Translations under genes and position numbers: made by a program
Part shown: one piece after another, positions 45,311-57,430 of the stretch
Position numbering within the stretch: position 1 is the first letter of the stretch
How the letters are laid out: each line of letters begins with the position of its first letter
NCBI GenBank assembly: GCA_032629725.1
Contig: JAFEVB010000031.1
Location: 310,001 to 374,000, forward strand
Length of the DNA: 64,000 nt
Reading direction: 5' to 3'
Source: Gremmenia infestans
Lineage: Eukaryota > Ascomycota > Leotiomycetes > Helotiales > Hamatocanthoscyphaceae
The notes under the pieces: generated by a model
Seen by the model: only the letters and a program-made list of their open reading frames with translations
Told to the model about the DNA's origin: nothing
Databases searched by the model: none

Positions 45311-47141
45311 TCAAACCTCATTACTAGGATACTCAACCTTGACCGTCGAACTAAACTCCTCCTTAATACTCCTCGCGCTCACAAACCTAGTCAAAAACGT
45401 CATGCTCCCCGCCTTATCGTTCGTACCACTCCCTCTCGCGCCCCCAAACGGCTGTTGTCCCACCACAGCGCCAGTACTCTTGCAATTGATATAAAAGTTT
45501 CCGGCAGAGTTCCTCAGCGCATCTTCGGCGAAGCGGATAGCGTTGCGGTCGGTTGCGAAGACGGAGCCTGTGAGACCGTATTCGGAGGTACTGTCTACGA
45601 GCTTGCAGATAGAGGAGAAGGCGTCGGAGGGGGTATCGTCCCAGATATGGACTGTGAGGATAGGGCCGAAGAGTTCGGTAGATAGCAGCTTATGTTGGGG
45701 GTTGGTTGTAGCATAGATGGTCGGGTGGATAAAGTAGCCCTTTGAGTTGTCATGCTTGCCTCCGACAACTAATTCGAGCTCGCTGTCGTTTTTAGCATCA
45801 TCAATAACGCCCGAGAGCTTTTTGAAAGATCCTGCGTGAATTACCGGGCCGATGAAGTTCTTGGGGTCGTTTGGTGCGCCAATTGAGAGTGCTGAAGTCT
45901 CCTTGACCAATTTCTCTTTGAACTGTGGCCAGACGGACTTTGGGACGTAGACTCTAGACGTAGCACTGCACTTCTGACCCTGGTACTCGAATGCTCCACG
46001 AACAGTCTGAATGGCTGCGTTCTCGATATCCGCAGATGGGTGGATAAGATGGAAGTTCTTCCCTCCAGTCTCACCAACAATGCGTGGGTATCCCTGGTAC
46101 CTGCCCTCAGCAACACCATTGGCAATAGTACCATAAAGTTTGCGGAACACCGCCGTGCTCCCCGTATAATGGAGAGCAGCCAGCTTTTTGTGCTCAAGAA
46201 CAACCTTTGTAACCTCCTCCGGGTTGCCAGGAACAAACTGGATAACATTCTTCGGCAAGCCAGCCTCAAGAAGGATCTGGTAGAGCAACCAGTTAGAGGC
46301 AATGGCAGAATCCGAGGGCTTCCAAACAACCACATTCCCCATCAACGCCGGTGTACCAGGAAGATTGCCCGCAATAGCAGTGAAATTGAACGGTGTAACC
46401 GCATAAACAAAGCCCTCCAATGGCCGATATTCCACTCTATTCCACACACCCGGCGAATTGTGAGCCGGCTGCTGCGCATACAGCTCCTCCGCAAACTGCA
46501 CGTTGAACCTGAAGAAGTCAACCAGTTCAGCAGCAGCGTCGATCTCAGCCTGCCATGCATTTTTGCCCTGACCCAGCATCGTCGCGGCCATAATCTCGTA
46601 TCTGTATTTCCCAGCTATCAAATCCGCAGCCTTGAGGAAGATGGCCGCTCTGTCGGCGAAGGGGAGGGCTTCCCATGCTGGCTTTGCGGCGAGAGCTGCA
46701 TCGATGGCGGAGGATACGTCGGAGGGGGAGGCGTTGGAGTAGGAGGCGATTGTGGAGGAGTGGTTTGAGGGGTTTTGTTGGGTGGAGATTGAAGAGGTTT
46801 TTATCTATAGTTGTGAAGTTAGCAATCAGCTGTATACGTGATCCATTGGACACTGACTTCTTTGCCTCCAATTACAACTGGTACCTCTAGGGGGACTTTT
46901 TGCTGGAGCCTGTCAAGGGCGGCCGTGAGACCTTCGCGTTGGGAGGATCCCTTGGTATAATGGTGCTACTCAACATTAGCGTTTGGCAGCAATTGCATTA
47001 TCCCAAACTGACATTTGGCTCGTTAGAGACCTTGGGTATCTTGAAAGAAGCAATGGTCGACATTCGGGCCATGCGGGGTAACGCTGAAGTGGATTGCAGA
47101 CATCGCATAGGTTGAAGGCCTCTAAGCCCTTTCGTAGCCAT
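45311..47141 (-). CDS. PUT2: Delta-1-pyrroline-5-carboxylate dehydrogenase, mitochondrial
   Basis: Three exons: 47141-47013, 46965-46858 and 46804-45311; 576 residues. Both introns (47 and 53 nt) use GTCAGT donors. Residues 1-35 are Arg/Ser/Thr-rich with no acidic residue, a mitochondrial presequence. The enzyme oxidises glutamate semialdehyde to glutamate, the second step of proline breakdown, in the matrix. The NAD+-dependent aldehyde dehydrogenase fold is complete: AVTPFNFTAIAGNLPGTP, WKPSDSAI, the general base Glu324 in VGETGGKNFHL, the nucleophile Cys358 in YQGQKCSATSR, and FGPILTVHIW. The end matches the family (QQPFGGARGSGTNDKAG). No other proline gene is in the window. The call is firm; the exact presequence cut is not known. 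Confidence 0.95.
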
Positions 47142-48081
47142 GGTGGAAGAGAAGACTGTAATTGCGAGGAAGATGGATGAGTGAACTGATCTCGTGGATG
47201 GTCGTGTCTTGCGAATGGGAGGTTGCTATTCGAATGATTTATATTGTTTATTCAATTGAGCAATCCAAGAGCTTCTTCGCTTTGTGTCGGCACTGTGGAG
47301 TGAGGGGCACTACTCCCTCCGTACGGCCCATGATGAGTGGAGAGGGGGATCCCTGCAAACGCCAGCCAACAGCTCCTACATCGGAGAGAAAGTTGAGCTG
47401 GGCGTCAAAAGATAAGATGAAATTTATCTTTAGATGATAAGCCGCATAAGACTGCCTGAATTGGAATCCTTTTGATCTTGAATTTTAAGCCTCCTTTCCT
47501 TGCTGCCGATGGAATGCGAATGCGATTTCATGGTACAAGGAACCAAGCATTGGAGAAATAATGGTTATGATTTATTCATTCGATTCGATTCGACAACCTT
47601 CTATTTTGAAGAACCACTTATAATCCAACAGTCTCGATTACTGACTCCGGCTTTGACTCTGATCATCCAGCTGTAGATGCACCTTACGCTCCAAACCCAT
47701 GGTCATTAATCGACACATGAATCAACCACCCACCCACCCATGCCATCCTGTCCTGTCCCATTACGCCTGGTCTTGTCCCAAAATAAATCATTCATATCCC
47801 AACGCACCTCCCTGATATCGCTATATTTATTTTTGGGTATATCTGCCCCTCCATATATCGTAAACATTAACAATTGACGCCATCAGTGTCGCCTTGGATT
47901 ACATTAAGGGAGTGTCGATGCCGTCTCGGGCAGTGAAAATCAAGCGCTAAACATGCCAGAAGGAGGAAAATGTTCTGTTGTACAAATAGTGGCGGAGGCA
48001 AGAGGCCTTCCGTCGGGTATAGCTCTAGAAGAGCGGGGGAAACGATCCGTAAACTCCAAACATATAGACTCCCGCCCCGCC
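47142..48081. other. Spacer
   Basis: About 940 bases between the upstream end of the proline-catabolic gene and the 3' end of the homeobox gene. No gene was recognised. CATTCGATTCGATTCG and ACCCACCCACCCATG-type short repeats occur (near 47576 and 47729). Confidence 0.5.
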
Positions 48082-50157
48082 TTATTTCTCGGAGAAGTCT
48101 GCCGCAGTTGTGTTCGAAAATTGAAATGTCTTTTGCTTTGTCAAGGGCGAAGTCAAAAGACCCATGGAGTAGTGGTTCTGGCCATCAGGAAACAAGTACT
48201 CGGAGTGGCTCTGAGTTGACAGCGTATATTGGGGAGAATCGTTCTTGAAATGTGGCGACTCGTTTTCAAACATGAACGAGGGATTGAACTGTTGCCCAAA
48301 GGCAGGCGTGACAGGTTGGCTCATATTTGAGAGGTACTGAGGTTGTGGCATCTGGAGCTCTAAAGGGAAGACACCCTGGGCTGGGGTGAATAGCGGCTCA
48401 TCTGGCACCTCATAACTCCACTGCTTCTCCTGAAACTCGGTCCCATTTGCCCAGCTATTCCCCGATTGCATTGTCATCTGAGCCTGTGGTGTCTCTGGGG
48501 GTGATGCCAGATTCTGGTCGTCCCCTTCAATTGAAGTGAAACAACCCGGTACGCCCTGATTGAACACGTAATTCATGCTTCCCTCCTGAGGCGATGCTGT
48601 CGATCTCGAGGGTTCCCTCTTGGCCAGAGTCATTTCCCTTTCCCGAGGGGACATTGGCGTTGGTGGAGCAAGGCTGCTGTTTAAAGACGACAGGGCGGAA
48701 AGAGAGGGAGGGTTGCGGATGGTATGGTAGTTGTGCTCCATGAAAGCTCCTGCATCAGAAAAACCACCCAGATTAATAGGCGAGCGCTGTGCTGATTCTA
48801 TGCCCGTTTTGTAGATTCGACCAGTGAGAACATTTCGGTTCCCTCCGGCAGACACAATCCGACGCATGGGAGAAGACATGGGGCTTTCAATAGGGCGACG
48901 GAAACCTTCTGCATGAGACACTGTTCTTGGCCCCATTGAGGGACGATTCCGCAAGGTTTCGGAGATCAAGGCTGCGGGCCTGACGGCATTTTTTCGGCGC
49001 GAAGCGATGTTTGTTGGGGGAGGTGGGGATTTGAATGAAGGTGACGGAGGAGAGTCGGAAGATTCGTCAGATTCCGCAATGTCATACTTGAAAGCAAGTG
49101 CAAGGCTACCTCCATTACTTTCCTCCGGGCTTTGGCTGTCTATACTATCACTGGATTGAGACGGAAGGCCACCATGTGCCTGGACCAGTAACTGGGAGGG
49201 GAAAGTGGTTATTGTTTGCGAACCATTTGAATCCGAGCCAGAGCAAGAGTAATCAATGAAAGCAGTGGGGGTCTGATTAGCTGTCTCCACTGGCGAAGGC
49301 TGGAGGTCGCCTGCGGACTGTGGAGAGTGATATATGTTGTTGTTGAAAGTGGAGGGGAACGAATATTGATTGTCTTCGAAATGGGCCATGGTGCTATTTG
49401 GGGGAGGAAACTGAGCTCGGTTGCCACTCGAGGAATCTTGGATCATAGAACCAGCATAAGATACCAGGGAGTCGGACTGCTCGGAAAAGCTACCATGGAA
49501 TTCGTGTTGTTGGGTAGCCGCTTGGGCAGCAGCCATTGTTCGTTGCAAGGACTCCATGCTCGCACTAGAAGGGTCGCTATATTGAGGATTAAACGGAGCT
49601 ACAGGTGGTGGAGGGCCAGTAATAACGGGAAACGGTGCTGAAGACTGCGGTAGCATGGAGTTGTCGTTGAAATATGTGTTGCCGTAGTTGAAGTCGGGCG
49701 ACGAGGCTCCATCCGAGTATCCCAATGCTTCCTGCGCTTGTCCTGCTTCGTAGGCTTCTTGTTTTTTCTCTTGCTTCCGCTTTGCTCGTCGATTCTGGAA
49801 CCAATTCTATGCTTCATTAGCAACACAAGGCGGCAAGGCTGGATCGACTGGACTTACATTGATCCTCGCCAAGTCCACCCCCATATCTTCCGCGAACTGC
49901 CTTTTCGTTTGAGTCGTTGGTTTGGGATTCTTCTTGAATTCTCGTTCCAAGATATCGACTTCATCCTTGCCCAGACGGGGTTTTGTCTCGTTCGTTTTCG
50001 TCGTAGGGGCCATGGCCATCATCGAGGCCGATTGTTGTGCCATGGCATAGTTGTGCATGTTATGCTGCGCTTCATTGTATGCCGGCATCCCCTGTGGAGG
50101 CATATGCTCATGGTGGTGAGAGAACTGTTGATGATAGACGGGGTCTAGGTAGTCCAT
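48082..50157 (-). CDS. Homeobox transcription factor
   Basis: Two exons, 50157-49858 and 49806-48082; 674 residues. The homeodomain covers about residues 55-114: an N-terminal basic arm, helix 1 with VDILEREFKKNP, helix 2 TKRQFAEDMG, and the recognition helix VDLARINNWFQNRRAKRKQ, with the invariant WF-N-R (102-107). The 51-nt intron cuts exactly between the two Asn codons before WF. The first 50 residues are His/Met/Gln-rich. The long C-terminal half is disordered, Ser/Pro/Gln-rich, with many SP sites and a repeated pattern of acidic patches. Fungal proteins of this shape act as regulators of morphology, conidiation or hyphal growth; the exact ortholog was not determined. ATG 50157 is the first in frame after a long CT/GA-rich leader, and an upstream non-ATG extension stays open. 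Confidence 0.92.
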
Positions 50158-53100
50158 GATCGGCAATGGATGGGGCCTAAACTTCGAGACTGGAGCTCGA
50201 ATGCACCTGCCACAAATCAAGAGACTTCAGGTGCGTTGGATAAACCAAGGAAAGCCTTCTTCTTCAAAATTTCTATCCAATTGAGTAGATTAAAGGGTAT
50301 TGCTGCAGATCATTGACATTTAAAGATCGAGGTAAAGATCGAGGTTCGTCGGTATCTGATGTGAGCGAGAGTAAACGAACGCTAAAAGGACTCGATCAAA
50401 GACGGCCGCGCAATCCGATGCTCCGGCAATTAGGAGGTAGATTTGAATAGCAAGAGAACAAACAATTGCAGAAAACAAATCGAAAGGCGAGTTGAAGGAC
50501 GAGGCTGGGCGAAGCGCTGGCTGGAGTGCGTGCGGTTAGGAAGAGGGCGCGTATTAGGTACAGTGTGTAGATGAACGAGTGGTGGGAGGGATTATTAGGA
50601 GCGGATGAACAGCTGTTGGTTCAATACCACATAGGAGGACCGAGATGCAAGGAATGAAGGGAGACGCTGTCGATGAAGTGTTAAAAAGAGCACAGGGCGA
50701 GAGAAAGAGGGTGGTGTGGAGTTGTGAAAAGAAAGGGAGGAGGAGTTGGTGGAGAGGGAAAAGGGACGTACGGCGCTTGACGTTGGCGATAGATCTTGTG
50801 GCTGTAGCTTTCTGGAACCTGAGCACCCAGACAAGGTCAAGGTCATAACCAGGAGGTCCCGTGTAATATATACAATGCAGCTGGGGGATCTTCTACCGGT
50901 ACTGTAAAGCATACACGCTCCTCAACTCTGGATGCGGAAAAGAGAAGAGGTTTGTTCTTTAAGCAAATCAAAGAAGAGGGCAGGTACAGGTAGAAAAAGA
51001 AGAAATGGGCAAGGTTCACTGGCTGTGTGTGTATGTACTAGGAAAATAATGAAGTGTGCAGCGCAGCGCAGCGTGGGTGAGATCTGAAATCTTGCGAGCA
51101 TCCCACCAGTCCCATCCCATCCCATCCCGTTGCTGTTCTTGTCGAGGACAGGAGCAGTGGCTTGGCAGGGTACCTATGCATCCCCTGTACGGAGTACTGT
51201 ACTGCTGGGGGGCCAGTGATGAAATCAGCGATTCAGCGCGTGGTATCCTAGATACCTTAGGTCCTTACTGTACAGTACAGTAGCAGGGCACGCACGCCGG
51301 CCGCTGTTCTGCGTCGGCGTCGGCCCATATGCAGAGCTCTTTTTCTTCCCCTTGGAGGCTTGGACGGGGACGGGGTCCTGGCTCAAAATCCCCTGACACG
51401 CTGATAGGGTGTGGGGCGCCTTTACCGCTGCACGGGGGTAGAGGGAGGGGGACGTGGTGGATGTGGACGGTTACCTGGTACGGATGTAGATGCCACCGGA
51501 GGAAGTAAGACATGGCCTGCTACAGTACAGTACTCGGTAGGGCCTGGAGTACGGAACTGAACTGACTGACTGCTCTACTATACTGCATGGCAACAACTAA
51601 AAAAGCCAGATCCCTCTGCAGACCAGACTCCTGGACTCTAGTAGACTGGTATAAGGTAAGGTAATTTATTGTCGGAGTATTGGAGTGGTTGGTGGCTTCA
51701 GTAATCCAAGGCCCGCCCGCTCCCTTGCCAAGTTGCCCTCCCTCTACTTCCCCTTCCCCTTCCCCTCAATTGCGACAATGCCATGCGATTTGACCGGACC
51801 ATAAAATGATCTCCTTCTCGCCTAACCATGGCAGCTAACCCTACCTGCTCCATTGATTCTTATTGGTTCAGTCGTCGCTACTCTAAGCCTCTGCAGGAAA
51901 CCGGGTGGGTTGCACTACTGTAATGCTCAGGTACGGACCAGGATCTTACTCCAAACCAGAGGCCAGAGCAACGCAGCCAACGCAACGCGACGCAAATGCA
52001 ACGCAACCCAACTTTGCGCTGGCCTTGATGGCCTTCCCTTGGCCTTGGCTAGGAGGGTTGCTCCGTCCGGCGCCCGCGGAACAGCAGGGCAGCTTGCAAC
52101 AAGTGGGGTTCGTCATGTCACGTTCAGCCAAGAACCTTAAAAGAGTGCTCTCAACCGCTTTGGGCACTAGCCGCTGTTCTCAAACCCTTTTTGGGCGAAT
52201 GGGATAGGATATACCGATGGACTACGAGTTCACTACTCCTCGGATCAAATCTTTCTTTGATGCAGGAAACCTTTCGGCGCTCCACCTCGCCGAGCGATCC
52301 AAGTCAAGCAAGGCTCAGAGATTACAATCGTCACTGCATCTACCATCTGAAGAACACATTCTGCTTGGTGATATCATCTTGAATCTTGTTGAAGCCAATT
52401 AATCTGGGATGAGCAGAATTACGGTAGGGAAGTACGGAGTAGCGCTGCGATGGATTGCACTGCCATGAGTGAGATACGATGCGATGCATGAGATGTGAGG
52501 TACCCATGGATCTCTGACATAAATCCTGGGGTTCCGAGGCGTGACGGGTGACAAGGGGAAGGAGAAGATGGGATGAGATGGATGGAATGGGATGGGATGG
52601 AATGGGACGCGATGGGATGATGGATGAGCTCGAATGGAATCCCGTGTGGTACGAGGGGCACTGGTCCTATTTCTGTCTTCTGTTCTGTCCTCCCCTCCCC
52701 TCCCTTCCTTACGAATGCATCATGCAGGCTTGTCCCGCAGCGCCAGCAACAACTCGAAAACACTGCAGGGCAACCACCACAAACAGTACGGTACAGCGGA
52801 CGTGGTGCTGAGATGTGCGGTGCAGAGTCCAGAAGGGAGGCTTGTTCGGAGGTATGAAAATACCGTAAATACTAAGTACCGTCGCATTGGCATTGCGCAG
52901 CCTCTCTGACCTGTGCATGCGAGAAGAACATCAAGAATAGAAGCTGTACTGCCTGATGAAATAGCATGATGCTTTTTCTCGACTTCTGAAGCTTTTGGGT
53001 TTTTTCTTCTTCATACAGTAGCAAGCCCAATTGGTAGCTAGCTGCCCATAGAAAGTAGCCGGATAAGACATGGACGTACTCCGTAATAAGATGTGCAGTT

Positions 53101-54002
53101 AAGAAAATCTCATGCCGCCGCGCCGTATGCACAGGTCAAAGGAAGGTCCCCGGGTCCACGAGCGACCCAAATTTGCCATTCTGTGCGTTGGTGTTTTTCA
53201 CCCCCGAATAATGATAATCATAATCGGGAATCCTATTAGACCGCCCGTCGACCCCACGTTCACCTTTACATCTGCGAATGGATGTTGAAAACGAGTCAAA
53301 CTTTAGGAGACATCATGTTCCTGTTCCAACCTCCCACAACCGGACAGAGCAGCGAAAGGGTCAGCGGTTGTTGCGTGCCCAGACCTCGCCGTGGACTCCG
53401 CTTGTACCATCCAGAGTAGTAGTGGTCGCCACAGATCAGCTCGAGTGCTTGCATTCTTCAAGCTACGGTACCATCCATGTTCGGCCTCCAAGACAGCCGG
53501 ACTGGCCAGAATGGGTAAAATCGTGGGGATATACTTTGGTCTACGCCCTCTCCAGAAGCCTATCAGAAAGTCGCATACAGTAGACAGAAAGATCCGAGCC
53601 AGAGACAGCGGCGGCTTGCTTCCCCAAAGCTTCTTTTGGCCACTTCCGAATCTTTCAGGTAATGCGGCCGCGATCTAGCCCTCGAACGTTAGATAAGACG
53701 GATTACAATGCCATTGTCTTTTGTCTTTCTTCTCTCTGCCTTTTCGAGACATGTGTGGTGTACAAACTACGTGACGATATACCGGTAGTACAGTAGTAGA
53801 TGGTAAAATGTTGAGCCTTGAGGCCGCTATGGCTCCATCTTGTAATCTCCCCATCCTTCTGTGTGTTGGCAGGCAGGATAGCCTTTCTACTGCTGTACCT
53901 ACGAGTCGCGGCCTCACACCCTCCTCGTGTGTTCTTTCTCCCCTGCCCATCCATGCCCATGCCATGCTCGTATTTGCCTGCCTTCCAATCTGTCTGTCCA
54001 CC

Positions 54003-54031
54003 TCTTTCTTTCTTTCTTTCTTTCTTTCTTC
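54003..54031. repeat. CTTT microsatellite
   Basis: Perfect or nearly perfect run of TTTC/CTTT units (about seven). In the minus strand it reads as alternating Lys/Glu/Arg codons, which explains the accidental KERKKE open frames. Confidence 0.9.
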
Positions 54032-56785
54032 CTGGTAGGCGCGCGCGAGCGACGAACAAGACAAGGTGACTTTTCCTCGTTTCTTTCTGCGGGAACACCG
54101 GGCACCTGCGCCGTCCACCATCCCCAAGATGATGGGTGCAAAAGGCATAGTGCGAGTACCGACAAACCAGAAGCGAAGTCGTGCCCCATGGTAGTATTCC
54201 CGTTTCCGTCGACTGGATGCAACCTCTTGGCCTTGACCGGCGCTACCATTGGGCTGAGTACGAAAAGATATTAGAGGCTCCGTGTATTTCGCCCCACTGA
54301 TAGGCTCAATATCCCTGAGTGCTTCCCGCAAGGCAAGGCAAGGCATCTCACTAGCTAGACTGACTGGACTAGATGTGCTGGCTCCTAAAGCCGAAATAAT
54401 CATGGCACCATTTGTTTGAAAAACAGCGTGGCAACTGGGATTGAAAACCTAGAGGCTAAATGCTTTGCAGCTGTTGATCAGGGGTCAAAGCGAGGTCAAG
54501 ATCTAGACGACCGATGTATTTGTATCTGGGGGTTGGTAATGGCAACTGCATTCCTGGGAATAGACTCCAGGTCCCACATGGCAGCGGTAAAATACCACCA
54601 TTCCTTCTCAATAAGGCTTGATCCGAATGCTCGACCCTTGTGCATGCCTATACGGGGACTTCACGACTGCTACTCTACCGCACTGCACTGCATCGCATGA
54701 TCCTTTGCGCAGGAATGAAGACCGATCAAGTAATCCGAATCACATATACGGAGTACGCTCTAGACAGCACGGTCCCCATCCTGACCGGAGCAACTACTGT
54801 AAACAACTGAGGCGAGATCTCGGAGTGTCATAAAATGTCATTGCGGCCACGCGACGAAATGCAGGGAGAAGGGGAGAAGAGGAAGGGGGGATGTACAGGG
54901 GACGCAGGCCAGGTACAAGCAACCTCACTACGGATTACACGCCCTCAGTACAGTACTCGTACGCATGCCCCACGATACTCCGTAACTGTCAGATTCATAG
55001 GTCTACTATAGGATCAAGTCACTAATACGAACGATACCACTCTATCTCGGCCTTCTTGCAGAAGCGTACATACCCTAGGAACAGCGCCAGATAATACATA
55101 TCCCCGCCCTCTAGAAAGCCAGCTACCAGTACCTAATGTAGAGGGCAGAGGCAGGTTTGACTTCAACCTTCGTATCGTATTGTACGGTACCTGCATCATG
55201 CCGTGCAATATATCCAGAATGCACTTTCCCCTATTTCCGCCTTCCAACATTGATACTTCGTATTTCCTTTATTCCGTCTCCTGCTTTAATCTTCTATCTG
55301 CTTGCCTGCTTTTCAAGAAGATCGTCATTAGCCTTTCTCACTCACTGCACTCCTTCTTGCTTCATGTAATCGGATCCTGCCAATCCTGCCACGTCCCCAC
55401 ACGAGGTCGTACAGAGAGAGATGTCTGACACTGATCCCGCTTTCAAAGCCAGTTTCCAAATTTAAAACCTCCCAGATTGCCGCGAGAGATCATGCGAGTA
55501 AGGTTATTGGAAAGTTCAGCTGATTAGTCAAGTTTGTTTTCAAGAGCCGCATTGTTTACGGTATCAGAGTGGTGGGTGGCGTTGCTATAGAGCCATGCCA
55601 TCTAGTCGTGGAGGAAGGAATAGCTGAAGACCAAAAATAGCCACGATATATTACTTTCGAACCCCCATCGCGTCTTTTGTTTATTCCTCTTTACCAAAAA
55701 TAATTTCCGACTTTGCATTTGCAGGTTTAATTGGATGTCCGACGGATTCTTTCATAAACTTCTTCACTCACGACTCGGCTCCACGTACCCATAACACGCG
55801 CGAGTCTTTTCTCTCTTAATTAATAGGAACACAACCACATCATCATCATGCCCCTTGCATCGGCTCCCAACATCCCATCCCTTCATCAGGGATACTCGAT
55901 ATATTGAGAGCTCTCATGCCAGTCAGTTATCACGGCTTCCCGCATCGCAACACTACATCCCCGAGGTTCCCCATAACCAGAGACTCGGGCTCGCGCCCCG
56001 TCGCACACAAGGACAAGCCATCATCTATGGCAGCTTTCTGGGCGCCAACAAACGGCTTTATTGGTTCCCGATAGTTAGTCACAACTTACAATTTCGCCTT
56101 ACCAAGGAAATGGCGACCCAACATCCACATGGACGGGGCATATTGTATCTTCATCCGAATTTCTCGTGCTCGAGAACTCTTTTTGGTCGCAAGACACTTT
56201 ACAGCGTCGCTTCTCCAGCCAGCCCCTTGTCTATTTTTGATATTGCACCATGTTTTCGTTACACAAACTACCTTACTACCGGTAGCATTCGCCCGCAAGC
56301 GCGATAGGCGTTGGTGCATGTACGAGTAGATTGGCAGTGAGTCCCACAGAAAACAAATATTCGAGTGAGCTAGTATCTAGAGGCGTCGGCGCCTTTCGTC
56401 GATCGTGGAACAAAGAGGAGAATGTCTTTCTTTCGCAGCATCGATGACGACTTTTCAGCTTGCTACTTTACCCCTACGTCGCACATGCCCCTTTTCTGCG
56501 CGACATCAAGGGATGGCGATATAGTGATTTCCTTGCCTAACACGGGAATGGGTTCGACCGTTGCCGATTCAACAGAAATTTCGTGTACAGTATAGTATTG
56601 CGAGGTGGGCTCTTGCCAGAGAACAAACCAAGCGACTCGGCCCTTCTGCAATGCTCCCGAGGCATGTATGACTACATGATCCCAACGTTTGATTATCGGT
56701 TGTACTTTCATGTCAAAAGCAGTTTGTCACATTGTGATGGTGTGAGAATGACAAATACACATCTTCCCCAGAGTAGACCGATAGC

Positions 56786-57430
56786 GTACCGGCGCTCTGG
56801 TCCCGGAGTATCACAGCTGCACTGCAGGCAACGGGATTCATCTCGTCCTACACCCATTTCATCTCTTCTCCTCTCCGGACCACTCAGCTCGCCTTTGGAA
56901 ATTATCCCACAGAAGATCATTCTCTTATTCCTGCATTCTTTGCTCAAACTCCTCTCCCTCATCACGTCAAGCGACCTTCCCCATCACCCCTCAACTATCA
57001 CGACATGTACCGGTGCTCTGGTCCCGGAGTCCCACAGACGGCTTGTCTGCCTTCCAAACCGCATCGCCACCAAATTGCAAGCTGCAACATACCTACCAGC
57101 ACTCTGGTCCCGAGGTCTCAAGCAAGCGTTCAATCGTCGCGTTCCAGCGTACTACCTGCGTTTGTAACAGGGGTCGGCGACCTCAGCTATGCCTATGCTA
57201 GATTCCTAAAGTGGTTCCAAACATTGATCCATCCCATCCCGTTGATTCGAGAAGCGCAGCTTTCAGTAGTACTGTATCCTAATTCCTTGGTTCTGTCACA
57301 CGCATGGCATGGCATGACATGACATAACATGCATAGCACTTTCCCTTCTCCGTACTCCACAAATAAGGAAATTGCGACGCTCTATGCTTGCTGCACGTCC
57401 ATACCGGTGCATTGGTGCCGAGGTCCCACA
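56786..57430. repeat. Dispersed ~30-bp repeat in four degenerate copies
   Basis: Copies at 56786-56816 (GTACCGGCGCTCTGGTCCCG, then GAGTATCACAG), 57007-57037 (GTACCGGTGCTCTGGTCCCG, then GAGTCCCACAG), 57093-57120 (CTACCAGCACTCTGGTCCCG, then AGGTCTCA) and 57401-57430 (ATACCGGTGCATTGGTGCCG, then AGGTCCCACA). They are all in the same orientation, 85-310 bases apart, with a conserved core CCGGTGCTCTGGTCCCG. The intervals differ and the flanks do not match in length, so this is not a simple tandem array. Confidence 0.75.

Noticed and set aside
53675..54403. Open frame of 242 codons on the minus strand
   Set aside because: It has an ATG, but it runs through the CTTT microsatellite (giving a KERKKE stretch), shows no motif, and overlaps equally long frames on the other strand.
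55855..56307. Open frame of 150 codons on the plus strand
   Set aside because: Starts at TTG; the nearby ATG at about 55849 leads into a different frame that stops quickly. No recognisable protein features.
56583..57167. Open frame of 194 codons on the plus strand containing the dispersed repeat
   Set aside because: It starts at GTG rather than ATG, and the repeat copies fall in different reading frames, so the repetition is at DNA level, not protein level.
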